Source: Gammaproteobacteria bacterium (GTDB lineage Bacteria > Pseudomonadota > Gammaproteobacteria > Xanthomonadales > SZUA-36). From it: 64,000 nt of DNA. Where the stretch lies: positions 116,631 through 180,630 of the forward strand of contig JAJFLB010000034.1 of assembly GCA_021772915.1 (NCBI GenBank), read 5' to 3'. Positions within the stretch are counted from its first letter, which is position 1, and each line of letters opens with the position of its first letter. Below are positions 9,106 to 17,577 of this stretch, in pieces. The translations under genes and the position numbers were made by a program. The notes under the pieces are model-generated. The model had not been told where the DNA came from, made no database searches, and saw only the letters and a list, made by a program, of their open reading frames with translations.

Positions 9106-10029
9106 TTAGCCATCTCTGAGCTCATCTACAGAATTGTCTTTCTGTTGGTGTTGCTGTCATGCGCGGCTACTCTACGTGCAGAAGGTTATAGCCCGCAGGG
9201 TGCGGATTCCTGTCTGCCTTGCCATGGTAAGGGTATGCCCAAATCCGCCACCGCGATATTTCTTACCAAACACGCTTCGCGCACCGATCCCGACTCCCCA
9301 TTTGCCAGCCTGCAATGTGAAACCTGTCACGGACCGGGTGAAGCTCATGTGAATGGTCGCCAACGCGGCAAGAACGTGCCGCCGAAAGTGATTTTTGGTC
9401 CCAAATCGACAACCCCGGCCCAGGTACAAAACCAAATCTGCCTGGACTGTCACACTGACCACGGACGTTTGGGTTGGATGGGAAGCAGACATGAAACCGC
9501 CGATATATCTTGCGCTTCCTGTCATCAGATCCACCGTGAAAGGGATCGGGTATTTGATCCGCTGGCACAACAGGAGACTTGCTTTAACTGCCACGCAAAA
9601 CGTCGCACCGACGCGCTCAAGACCAGCAGCCACCCACTGCGATTTGGCAACATGTCCTGCAGTAATTGCCACGACCCACATAACGGTAATAACGATTTTC
9701 TATTGCTGCGTTCTACGGTCAATGAGACCTGTTACCTCTGTCACGCGGAAAAGCAGGGCCCGTTCCTGTGGGAACATGCACCCGTTGCGGAGGATTGCAG
9801 CCTCTGTCACCAACCGCATGGCAGCAACCACGCCGCGCTGCTCAAAAGACGACCACCGCTGCTATGCCAGCAATGCCATTCCCCACAGGGGCACCCCAGC
9901 ACTGCATTTACCGCGGAGGAGATTGAAGACAGTTTCTCGAACCGTTTTTTGCTCGGCCGGGCTTGCCTGAATTGCCACTCCCAAGTGCATGGTTCCAATC
10001 ATCCCTCGGGCGCAACCCTGCACCGCTAA
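8947..10029 (+). CDS. Decaheme c-type cytochrome, MtrA/PioA/DmsE type
   Basis: Periplasmic electron carrier with ten CXXCH sites in order: CLPCH, CETCH, CLDCH, CASCH, CFNCH, CSNCH, CYLCH, CSLCH, CQQCH, CLNCH. That count and the ~300-residue mature size fit the MtrA family, which threads an outer-membrane barrel and passes electrons across it. The barrel gene follows 18 bp downstream. A signal peptide (IYRIVFLLVLLSCAATLRAEG) begins at about residue 60 of this frame. The start is a problem: the only canonical in-frame start is ATG 8947, inside repeat element B1, and no ATG, GTG or TTG lies between the element and the signal peptide. True initiation may be at a near-cognate codon around 9112-9124. 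Confidence 0.85.
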   Translation: MYPAQYLSRPWLVHIRLDLSFRQAIARLWPSVQLGIQSHLARAIIPDTGEICGLAISELIYRIVFLLVLLSCAATLRAEGYSPQGADSCLPCHGKGMPKSATAIFLTKHASRTDPDSPFASLQCETCHGPGEAHVNGRQRGKNVPPKVIFGPKSTTPAQVQNQICLDCHTDHGRLGWMGSRHETADISCASCHQIHRERDRVFDPLAQQETCFNCHAKRRTDALKTSSHPLRFGNMSCSNCHDPHNGNNDFLLLRSTVNETCYLCHAEKQGPFLWEHAPVAEDCSLCHQPHGSNHAALLKRRPPLLCQQCHSPQGHPSTAFTAEEIEDSFSNRFLLGRACLNCHSQVHGSNHPSGATLHR

Positions 10030-10047
10030 GCAATCCGGACCAATGCA

Positions 10048-12153
10048 TTGAACTCGCAACCAACAAAATCAACCTCCCTGGTGATAGGGGGAATGCTGCT
10101 GCTCGGACTGCTGGTGAACAACGCAGTGGCGGCAACTGGCGTGGATACAAGTAACTGGCTATGCAGCTTTTGCAGCTATCCCAGGGCTTGGCTCGGCTCG
10201 TTCGAGGTCGGTCCGGGTTACGCCAATGAGCCTTCCCTGAAATTTGGCGACCACCGGGGAATAGAGGACAAAGGAACCTTCCTCTCGATTTACGGTGACC
10301 TCCACTACCGTAACGATTCCGGTGGCTACTTTGACCTGTACACCCGGGATGTGGGCACCAGCGCCCGCCAGCTGGAAATGCGCGGTGGGAGACGTGGACG
10401 TTTTGAATTCCGGCTGGTCTACCGGGAAACACCCAAGTACAGGGGTTTTGGCACCCAAACGCCGTTTCAGGGAACAGGCAGTAGTCAACTTGTGCTGCCC
10501 CCAAGCTGGGTTAGTGCGTTTACAACCGATGGCCTGAGCGGTTTAGGGTCTCAGCTGAACCCATTAACGCTGGACACCTCGCGGAAAGCCTTCGGAGCCG
10601 GTCTGAGTTTGAGAATATCCAGTAAATGGCACTACCAGTTAGACATCCATCACACGGAAAAAACCGGCACCCGCCCTTTTGGGGGTGGCGTCCTGACCAT
10701 TCATTCAGCACAGCTCCCCGCTCCCGTTGACTTCACCACCAACCGGATTGAGATGGGTTTGGAGTATGCCGGCGAGCAATCACGCGTGCGCTTTGGATTT
10801 AGCAGTACCTATTTCAATAATGATAACGCCTCCTTGACCTGGGAAAATCCCTTCAGCCCCATCGGCGCCACGCAATTATTACGTGCGGCACTTGAACCCG
10901 ACAACGACTTTTACCAGTTCAGTCTCACCGGCACTTTCAAGGCAACACCCAGGCTACAGTTTTCAGGCCGCGCGGCCGTTGGCCGCACCCGGCAGGACGA
11001 GCCGTTCCTGGCTTATTCCAGCAATCCAGACTTCAGCACCTTGCAGTTACCACGTGCATCCCTGGGTGGAAAGCTTGACACCAGCTCACTCAACCTGGCC
11101 GCACGCGGGTCTGCGCGTTTAACCCGCAAGTTAAGACTGAACGTGCGTTTGAAAATCGATGAAAAGGACAACCGGACACCGGTCGAGTTTTACACGCCGG
11201 TGATCACCGACCTGGCACCGCGCCCGGAAACCCCCAACCGGCCTTATTCTTTCAAACGTAGCCAATACTCCGCCGAGCTCTCTTATCGGGCAACGCCGTG
11301 GCTGAACTTTAATGCCGGAACAAAACTGAAGAACCACGACCGGACCTTGCAAGCGGTACGCGAAACCGAGGACCTCAGTTGGTGGGGTGACGTTAACTTC
11401 ACCCACTGGGCCGCGGCGCAATTGCGACTCAAGATCGAGACCTCTGACCGGAGCAACTCGCCCTATGTGCTGGTAAGTGACCCGGGATTGCAGGAAAACA
11501 TACTCATGCGTAAGTTCAACCTCGCCGACCGGCAACGTGACCGTGTGGTGCTCGAACTTAACCTGGCGCCGACTGAGCAATTAAGCGCCGGCCTTAGTTA
11601 CTTTGTTGCCAAGGATCGTTATGAACGGTCATTGCTCGGTTTACTTGGCAGTGATGAAGACAGCTTCAACCTGGACCTGGGTTTTGCGTTTAGTCCAAAT
11701 ATCAACCTGCACGGCTTCGTCACCCGTGACGAATACGATTCCGAGATTTCGGGGGCGACCGACCCCGACGCCAAACCTTGGAGGGCCAGAACCGAAGACC
11801 GTTTCACCACCTTTGGAGTTGGTTTGAGCGGCAAACTCGGTACCAGGATAGACCTGGGTTTGGATTTCATTTCATCGATTTCCAAAGGCCGAATTACAAC
11901 GGACAAAGGGGCTGGTGAAGCACCCTTTCCCCAGTTGAAAACAGACCTGCAAAATACCCGGATTCATTTGAGTTATCGCGTCAGCCCACGTTGGGGCTGG
12001 AAGCTCTATGCCGAGCACGAGAAGTACACCAGCACGGACTGGCAGATAGATGGTCTGGGCAACGATGGCCTCAGTGCCATTCTGACGTTGGGTGAAGTCA
12101 GCCCGGACTACAAGGTCACGCTACTGCGATTACTCGCAAATTATACTTTTTGA
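10048..12153 (+). CDS. MtrB/PioB-family outer-membrane beta-barrel
   Basis: A 701-residue exported protein made almost wholly of alternating amphipathic strands and ending in Phe (NYTF), as expected for an outer-membrane barrel. The signal peptide spans about residues 1-29. The mature N-terminus has CxxC (WLCSFCSYP, about 38-41), a feature of MtrB/PioB proteins. It would sheath the decaheme cytochrome encoded just before it. The start is TTG at 10048; a GTG (codon 12) and an ATG (codon 16) would remove the positive N-region. No outer-surface decaheme protein (MtrC/OmcA) or DMSO-reductase subunit is adjacent. Confidence 0.85.
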   Translation: MNSQPTKSTSLVIGGMLLLGLLVNNAVAATGVDTSNWLCSFCSYPRAWLGSFEVGPGYANEPSLKFGDHRGIEDKGTFLSIYGDLHYRNDSGGYFDLYTRDVGTSARQLEMRGGRRGRFEFRLVYRETPKYRGFGTQTPFQGTGSSQLVLPPSWVSAFTTDGLSGLGSQLNPLTLDTSRKAFGAGLSLRISSKWHYQLDIHHTEKTGTRPFGGGVLTIHSAQLPAPVDFTTNRIEMGLEYAGEQSRVRFGFSSTYFNNDNASLTWENPFSPIGATQLLRAALEPDNDFYQFSLTGTFKATPRLQFSGRAAVGRTRQDEPFLAYSSNPDFSTLQLPRASLGGKLDTSSLNLAARGSARLTRKLRLNVRLKIDEKDNRTPVEFYTPVITDLAPRPETPNRPYSFKRSQYSAELSYRATPWLNFNAGTKLKNHDRTLQAVRETEDLSWWGDVNFTHWAAAQLRLKIETSDRSNSPYVLVSDPGLQENILMRKFNLADRQRDRVVLELNLAPTEQLSAGLSYFVAKDRYERSLLGLLGSDEDSFNLDLGFAFSPNINLHGFVTRDEYDSEISGATDPDAKPWRARTEDRFTTFGVGLSGKLGTRIDLGLDFISSISKGRITTDKGAGEAPFPQLKTDLQNTRIHLSYRVSPRWGWKLYAEHEKYTSTDWQIDGLGNDGLSAILTLGEVSPDYKVTLLRLLANYTF

Positions 12154-12369
12154 TTGCTTTGGCTCACTGGCCTCAATACGAGGCAGCCTGCCTCAAGCAA
12201 GGTTGGGCAAGAGCAAGAGTGATATACATTTACCTGCCCGTGAGGAGTTTGATACCAGTGGCAAGCACCAGGAAGATGTACGCTCACGTGTTATCTTACT
12301 TTTTCTGACCGCCAAGCACTGATATGCAGGGTCAGCGATGTGTTACGGACATTATAGGGAAGCAATTTC

Positions 12370-13272
12370 ATGCCAAAAACAAACCCCGAGAGATGTGTAC
12401 TAATTGGATTGACGATTTTGCTTTTGTGTGCGGAATCTGTGTTCTCCCAATCACTGCCGCCCACAAACATTTGGCTGGCACCATTAAGCAACGGTGTACC
12501 AGGCCAGCCAACCAAGATCAATCCCACCGGCGGGTATAACAACCAGCCACACTTTTCTACAGATGACACCGTCATTTATTACACCCGTGAAATACCGGGT
12601 GAAGAAGGTGTCTCGCAAACCGATATAGCCGTTTTCCACCTTGCGACCAACACCACCAGCATGCTGACACAAACCACCGAAAGTGAGTATTCACCAACAC
12701 CGATCCCCGGCCAAAATGCATTGTCAGTAGTCCAGGTTGAAGCTGACCAGAAACAGCGGCTTTGGGCAATCAGCACGGACACTGGCGAGATGGAATTGAT
12801 ACTGCCGCACGCCGAGCCGGTCGGTTACCACGCCTGGCTCAATGACCATGAGGTTGCAATGTTCATACTGGGTGACAGTTTTACCCTGCACATTGGCTCA
12901 ATTGGGGTCAATGAGAGCAGAAAAGTTGCTGACAATATTGGCCGCACACTGCGCAAACATTCACACCACGATGGACTCCTGTTTGTGGACAAAAACACCG
13001 AGCCATGGCAGATCGCAACATATGTACCTGCAACAAACAACATCAGCTCTGTCATGCCTTTATTCCCTGCCAGCGAAGATTTTACCCTTGACGGGAATGG
13101 CAACTACTGGACCGGTAACGGCAGCAAGCTTTACCGTCGAGGAGCCGGCGCTGGGAGATGGGAGTTAATGGCTGATTTTTCCGCCAACGGCGTTAGCAAT
13201 ATCAGCCGCCTGGCGATTAACTCGGGGAATGACAAAATTGCACTGGTCAGCGAGCACATGCCGTCCAATTGA
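12370..13272 (+). CDS. Secreted TolB-like beta-propeller protein
   Basis: A 300-residue exported protein with a signal peptide (CVLIGLTILLLCAESVFSQ). Repeats resembling PD40/TolB blades are visible (NNQPHFSTDDTVIYYTRE, SEYSPTPIPGQNALSVVQ, NISRLAINSGNDKIALVSE). Enzymatic motifs were not seen. It follows the electron-conduit pair by 216 bp with no obvious shared transcript, so linkage to that system is only positional. The intervening region shows no recognisable feature. Repeat element C1 begins about 7 bp after its stop. Confidence 0.6.
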   Translation: MPKTNPERCVLIGLTILLLCAESVFSQSLPPTNIWLAPLSNGVPGQPTKINPTGGYNNQPHFSTDDTVIYYTREIPGEEGVSQTDIAVFHLATNTTSMLTQTTESEYSPTPIPGQNALSVVQVEADQKQRLWAISTDTGEMELILPHAEPVGYHAWLNDHEVAMFILGDSFTLHIGSIGVNESRKVADNIGRTLRKHSHHDGLLFVDKNTEPWQIATYVPATNNISSVMPLFPASEDFTLDGNGNYWTGNGSKLYRRGAGAGRWELMADFSANGVSNISRLAINSGNDKIALVSEHMPSN

Positions 13273-13278
13273 TACGGG

Positions 13279-13602
13279 AAAAAGGGGGCAAATCCACTGC
13301 TGTCCCACATAATCTGAGAGTTCTGTGAAGAAATGAAGTTGTGACTATGACTGCGGGATGCGCGGAAAACGTGGATCTGACTTCGGTCCGCCACTGGAGT
13401 GCGGGGTCCGACCCTTCGATGACAGGCTGTGCTACGGCCTCACGGAAATAGGCTGTGGTGGGTATCTACTGTCAGGACCGTGAGCGACAGGGAAGTCGCG
13501 ACCGAGCGCACATGGACGTGTTCACAGCGAGTCCTGGCAGTAGCTACCCACCACAGCGACCCTTCGTTGAATTAAATGGGACAACAGTGGGTCAGATCCA
13601 CA
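13279..13602. mobile_element. C-family hairpin repeat, copy C1
   Basis: Non-coding element whose ends are inverted repeats (CCACTGCTGTCCCA near 13294-13307 and TGGGACAACAGTGG at about 13578-13591). Its left half matches the complement of about 15735-15920, and its right end matches the complement of 15485-15525, so it is an inverted relative of element C2. It contains a long hairpin: 13452-13478 pairs with 13531-13557 in 25 of 27 positions. No protein-coding potential was seen. With C2 it encloses three metabolic genes. Confidence 0.75.
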
Positions 13603-13648
13603 TGCTATATTGCATTTATTGATTGAAAATTGGAGCATTTGACCCCCA

Positions 13649-14212
13649 ATGGGCAACCGATTATCCAAAATTTATACCCGCACAGGGGATGCTGGCGACA
13701 CCGGTCTTGGTGACGGCTCGCGGGTCGACAAGGACAGCCTGAGAGTCGCAAGCTATGGCACAGTGGATGAGCTCAACAGTGTAGTGGGACTGGTGCTGGC
13801 CTGTGAGCTGGAGGATAACGTCCGCAACTGTCTGACCCGCACACAGCATGAATTATTCGATCTGGGTGGTGAATTGTGCATGCCGGGGCAACAAATGATC
13901 CCCGCCCAATTTGTCGATCAACTGGAAGCAGACCTGGATGCTTTCAACGAAGACCTGCCGCCCCTGAAGGATTTTATTTTACCCGGTGGCTCGGAGTCTG
14001 CCGCCCGCTGCCATCTGGCGAGAACGGTCTGTCGTCGCGCAGAGCGGTTGCTGGTGTCACTGGCAAAAGCCGAGGATATCAATACCCACAGCCTGTGTTA
14101 CCTGAACCGTCTGTCCGATCTGTTGTTTGTGATCGCCAGAGTGTTGGCAAGAGCAGATGACGGGTCAGAAGTGACCTGGGTGCACGGCGACCAACGCGGG
14201 ACAGATGACTAA
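13649..14212 (+). CDS. Cob(I)alamin adenosyltransferase, PduO type
   Basis: Transfers the adenosyl group from ATP to cob(I)alamin, making adenosylcobalamin; cytosolic. The ATP-binding signature TRTGDAGDTGLGDGSR is at residues 10-25, and the helical-bundle motifs YGTVDELNSVVG, RTVCRRAERLL and YLNRLSDLLFVIAR follow. Length 187 is standard. No other cobalamin gene is nearby, and no cobalamin riboswitch was recognised in the upstream 45 bp plus repeat. It is the first of three same-strand genes between the inverted C elements. Confidence 0.93.
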   Translation: MGNRLSKIYTRTGDAGDTGLGDGSRVDKDSLRVASYGTVDELNSVVGLVLACELEDNVRNCLTRTQHELFDLGGELCMPGQQMIPAQFVDQLEADLDAFNEDLPPLKDFILPGGSESAARCHLARTVCRRAERLLVSLAKAEDINTHSLCYLNRLSDLLFVIARVLARADDGSEVTWVHGDQRGTDD

Positions 14213-14274
14213 CCCATCAATCGCATCAGCTGAATCTGGCTGTTTGGCTACTACTACTCACACGAGGAATTAAC

Positions 14275-14661
14275 ATGGAATACGCAACCCTGATTGTTCT
14301 ACTGGCCCTGCTCCAATATCTGTACTTTGGTGCCCAGGTCGGTTCAGCGCGTGAAAAATACGGTGTCAGCGCACCTGCCTGCGAAGGCGATGAATCCTTT
14401 AACCGCGTGTTCAGAATTCAGCAAAATACGATGGAACAGCTAATCATCCTGATCCCGGCCACGTTTGCGTTTGCTCATTACGTTAGCAGTGTTTGGGTCC
14501 TGATACCGGGGGCCGTTTTTATCGTCGGGCGCTTCATGTACTCCGCTGCGTACAGTAAAGATCCCAAAAAACGCGGCCCTGGCATGATACTTACGGCGGG
14601 CGGCAATATCGTAATGGTGTTGGGTGCACTGGGTGGAGTGGTAATGAGCATGTTGGGATGA
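14275..14661 (+). CDS. MAPEG-family membrane protein
   Basis: A 128-residue integral membrane protein with four predicted helices. MAPEG motifs include GxxREKYGVSAPACEG (about 23-38), the ERVFRxQQNTxEQ-like NRVFRIQQNTMEQL (about 42-55) and VGRFMYSAAYSKDPKKRGPG. Bacterial members are glutathione-dependent or of unknown substrate. It is 62 bp after the adenosyltransferase gene and preceded by ACACGAGGAAT, a clear ribosome binding site. A GST gene follows, fitting a glutathione/detoxification theme. Confidence 0.88.
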   Translation: MEYATLIVLLALLQYLYFGAQVGSAREKYGVSAPACEGDESFNRVFRIQQNTMEQLIILIPATFAFAHYVSSVWVLIPGAVFIVGRFMYSAAYSKDPKKRGPGMILTAGGNIVMVLGALGGVVMSMLG

Positions 14662-14782
14662 TGGTTGTCAGCCCGTCGCCAACCCGTGTAGAAAATAACT
14701 ACTGCCCCCCTGCGGCCAACCGTGAACCAAGGTTGGGTTAGCGGGTCGATCAACACAGAGGGGACGGAATACCACTTGAACC

Positions 14783-15472
14783 ATGTACAAAATTGTCATC
14801 GCCAATCGCAATTACTCGTCCTGGTCCTTACGGGTGTGGCTGTTTTTGACCGAAAGCACCATTCCTTTTGAAGAAATCCGAATTCCCATGTTCACCGCCA
14901 GTTGGCAAACTGAAATTGCCCGGTATTCTCCCGGTGGGCGTGTCCCGGTGTTGGTGGATGGCGACATAACCGTGTGGGATTCAAGTGCGATCATGGAACA
15001 CGTCCGAGAGCAACATTCAAACGCAGTCGGATGGCCCGAATCTGTCCGTGCACGGGCTCATGCCCGTTCCGTGAGTGCTGAAATGCACTCCGGTTTTCTG
15101 GCCGTACGGGATGAACTGCCGCAAAACCTTCGTGCCCGGCACCAACTGGATGTCAATCAACTCTCAGCGTCTTGCCAACAACAGATTGCCCGGATCGATG
15201 CGTTGTGGACGGATTGCCGTCAGCAATACGGTAAGGCCGGAAAGTGGCTGTTTGGGGAGTTCTCCATTGCCGATATCATGTTTGCACCCGTCGCGTTGCG
15301 CTTCGTGACTTATTCGATAGCCGTGAGTGAACATTCGCAGGCGTTTATCGAGGCCGTATGTGGGATGAAATCGGTGCAACACTGGATTGATGCTGCAAGA
15401 GTGGAATCCGAATCCATACCCTTTATAGATGACCTCGTGCCATCCCGAGACAGTCCGCTCGTTCTTGGCTAA
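14783..15472 (+). CDS. Glutathione S-transferase
   Basis: A 229-residue cytosolic GST. The N-terminal thioredoxin-like half (about 1-80) has NYSSWSLRVWLFL, where the Ser cluster is the likely glutathione-activating site, and the cis-Pro GGRVPVLVDGD with WDSSAIMEHV. The C-terminal helical half has the conserved FGEFSIADIMFAPV. It follows the MAPEG gene on the same strand after 121 bp. Substrate is unknown. Its stop lies at the inner edge of repeat C2. Confidence 0.92.
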   Translation: MYKIVIANRNYSSWSLRVWLFLTESTIPFEEIRIPMFTASWQTEIARYSPGGRVPVLVDGDITVWDSSAIMEHVREQHSNAVGWPESVRARAHARSVSAEMHSGFLAVRDELPQNLRARHQLDVNQLSASCQQQIARIDALWTDCRQQYGKAGKWLFGEFSIADIMFAPVALRFVTYSIAVSEHSQAFIEAVCGMKSVQHWIDAARVESESIPFIDDLVPSRDSPLVLG

Positions 15473-15477
15473 GGCGG

Positions 15478-15930
15478 AAAGGGGTCGGACCCACTGCTGT
15501 CCCACTTAATTCAACGAAGGGTCGCCGTAGTGGGTATCTGCTGCCAGGACACGCTGTGAACACCTGGCCCAGGCCAGCCTCTCAACCGGTTCCCGGTCTC
15601 ACCTTCTCCCTGTCGCTCACGGTCCTGACAGCAGATACCCACCACAGCTTATGTCCGTGAGGTCGTAAAACCAACTGACATCGAAGCATCTGGCATGCGC
15701 TACAACGTGTCCCAGCCAAGTGAGTGTGGGGTCTAGTCTCAGGACCGTGAGCGACAGGGACGTCGCGACCGAATCCCCATGGAGGGGTTTACGATGTGTC
15801 CTGAGACTAGACCCCACACTCACTTGGCGTACCGAAGTCATGTCCACGTTAACCCGTATCCCGCAGTCAAAGTCATTGCTTCATTTCTGCACAGAACTCT
15901 CAGTTTATGTGGGACGGCAGTGGATCCGGC
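15478..15930. mobile_element. C-family hairpin repeat, copy C2 (composite)
   Basis: Non-coding, bounded by CCACTGCTGTCCCAC (15491-15505) and GTGGGACGGCAGTGG (about 15909-15923), 14 of 15 complementary. It holds two hairpins. The first (about 15525-15550 with 15622-15647) has the same stem as C1. The second (15716-15745 with 15798-15827) is a perfect 30-bp inverted repeat of a different sequence, yet carries the same loop start CGTGAGCGACAGGGA. A 46-nt module at 15565-15610 recurs near 25059-25112 and 54036-54084. It separates the GST gene from a convergent membrane-protein gene. Confidence 0.75.
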
Positions 15931-15944
15931 CCCTCTACCCGGAG

Positions 15945-17216
15945 CTAAGCACCAAGACGTTGCTTTAGATGTGCCTTCACATCGAAATATATCTTTAGCG
16001 CTATCACGATCAACAATACCGGGGTTAGCTGTCCAAGGAACATCGTCAGACCACCACCAAAGATCAGCACCAGGTGCATGAAGATGATACGGCTATAGGG
16101 TTCCGACATCTGCTTTTTCATGGTCCGCCCACGATATTCTTTGCGGCCAAGAAAGTTTCTGTAAAAGGAATAAGCATGACTGATGAACAAGCCGGCCAAT
16201 GCCGGCCACAAGTTGATAAAGAGCTGTGCGACCTCTCGCAACTGGTCCTCCGTACCCGTATCACCATGTATCCCCTTCACAAAAAAAGAATAGACAAACA
16301 GGAAATGGATGGACATGAAGCCACCAAAGTGGCCAACAAAAAATGGTCCGGCCAGCAGTGCCATCCAGCGGGCAATGACAACTATTTTACACAGGTTAAA
16401 AAAGCCGATGACGGCGCTCTCAGCCCAGTAAAGAACCATCACGTCACCGAGATTCCAGCCCAGGAAGATCGCCCCGGATACCGGCACCAGGTTGGCAACG
16501 ATCAGGGCCAGCGTCGAGACAGAAGTCAGTGTGACCGGGTCACCCTCGAGGCGTGGGTCGGCTGGCAATGAATCGGGAGTCGATTCCTGCAAATCACTCG
16601 TTTCGGCTTCCCACTCGCCGCTTATCTCCCCGGGCAATGCCTCACCACTGCGGATAACCATACCCGTTGTCATCTCAATTTGGCTTTTGAGCACGGCCAA
16701 ATCGTCGTCATCCACCCCCGAGCCCACCGCGATCGTATTGGTCCCGTAGTCGAACACGATGTGCGCGCCACGCCATGACCTGCTCCGCTTATTATCTTGA
16801 GCTTGTTCTAAACGCAGATTTCGCATCTTTGCCACATCGTAGCGAGCAATAACACCGACCAGTGGCAGGCCGATGTAAATATCAACACGACCGGGGCGTA
16901 CCCTGATGACTTCTTTGCCAAACACCAACATGGCCAGGATACAGGTCACCAATAGCGGCCCAATCATCCAGCCCAGCAACCAGGCGCTCATGAATAAGGC
17001 CATCACCAGGTCGAATAGGTTTTCGAATGTGCCCCATTCCGAAGCTGCCTGCCCAAAGGTGGTGACGGCAGGAATGAGGAATATGACATCAAAGACCAAC
17101 AAAATAGCGATGGCAATCAATGACCGTCTGAATGGCAGATCTTTACGCCAGCCATCAGCCTCGTCCGGTAGACCAATTGCAATCTTAAAAGCCGGTCTTA
17201 TTCCTTTTCTGATCAT
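15945..17216 (-). CDS. Multi-pass membrane protein (DUF6498-like)
   Basis: A 423-residue protein of unknown function. The N-terminal third has two or three helices (about 32-55, 72-103) and then a soluble, PH-like beta region (RVRPGRVDIYIGLPLVGV to about 190). An acidic linker follows (about 195-225). The C-terminal half has six or so helices with VLYWAESAVIGFFNLCKI, GHFGGFMSIHFLFVYSFF and SFYRNFLGRKEYRG, which resemble the DUF6498 family from memory. It is not clustered with related genes. The start at 17216 has no strong ribosome binding site. Confidence 0.6.
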   Translation of the reverse strand: MIRKGIRPAFKIAIGLPDEADGWRKDLPFRRSLIAIAILLVFDVIFLIPAVTTFGQAASEWGTFENLFDLVMALFMSAWLLGWMIGPLLVTCILAMLVFGKEVIRVRPGRVDIYIGLPLVGVIARYDVAKMRNLRLEQAQDNKRSRSWRGAHIVFDYGTNTIAVGSGVDDDDLAVLKSQIEMTTGMVIRSGEALPGEISGEWEAETSDLQESTPDSLPADPRLEGDPVTLTSVSTLALIVANLVPVSGAIFLGWNLGDVMVLYWAESAVIGFFNLCKIVVIARWMALLAGPFFVGHFGGFMSIHFLFVYSFFVKGIHGDTGTEDQLREVAQLFINLWPALAGLFISHAYSFYRNFLGRKEYRGRTMKKQMSEPYSRIIFMHLVLIFGGGLTMFLGQLTPVLLIVIALKIYFDVKAHLKQRLGA

Positions 17217-17337
17217 TGACGAATCGTTGTGGCTGGATACACCGTGATCATATCACTTCAGCTAAACCGGTCAGGGAGTACGTGTTTGGAGCAGAACTAG
17301 CGGCGATCTTGGTGACCGACTGGAGAGTCGGAGATAC

Positions 17338-17568
17338 TTAATCCTCATTCAGTATCCGTTTGGTTGATGCCGGGAATTTTTGCAGATGTTTTTCCGGCCG
17401 AACCGGGCGCACGACCAGGTTCCCGCCACAATTCGGGCATTGATAGTTTAATTCTGTGTCGGTACAAACTGCACAGAATGTGCATTCAAATGTGCAAATA
17501 AACACCTGTTTGGAATCAACCGCAAGATCCCTGTTACAACGTTCACAATTGGGTCGAAGTTCCAACAC
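17338..17568 (-). CDS. DUF1272 zinc-ribbon-like protein
   Basis: A 76-residue cytosolic protein with eight cysteines in the pattern CERCNRD, CTFECTFCAVC and CPNCGGNL, matching DUF1272 family proteins that probably bind zinc. Function is unknown. The start is GTG at 17568, supported by TAGGAG six bases upstream. It is the third gene of a PhzF / PEP-mutase-like / DUF1272 operon with a 9-bp gap to the preceding gene. Confidence 0.85.
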   Translation of the reverse strand: MLELRPNCERCNRDLAVDSKQVFICTFECTFCAVCTDTELNYQCPNCGGNLVVRPVRPEKHLQKFPASTKRILNED

Positions 17569-17577
17569 GATGTTCTC

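Noticed and set aside
13603-13648. Possible cobalamin riboswitch before the adenosyltransferase gene
   Set aside because: Only 45 bp separate the repeat from the gene and no B12-box-like sequence was seen.
13279-15930. CRISPR array
   Set aside because: Repeats are palindromic, few and irregularly spaced, and no cas gene is present.
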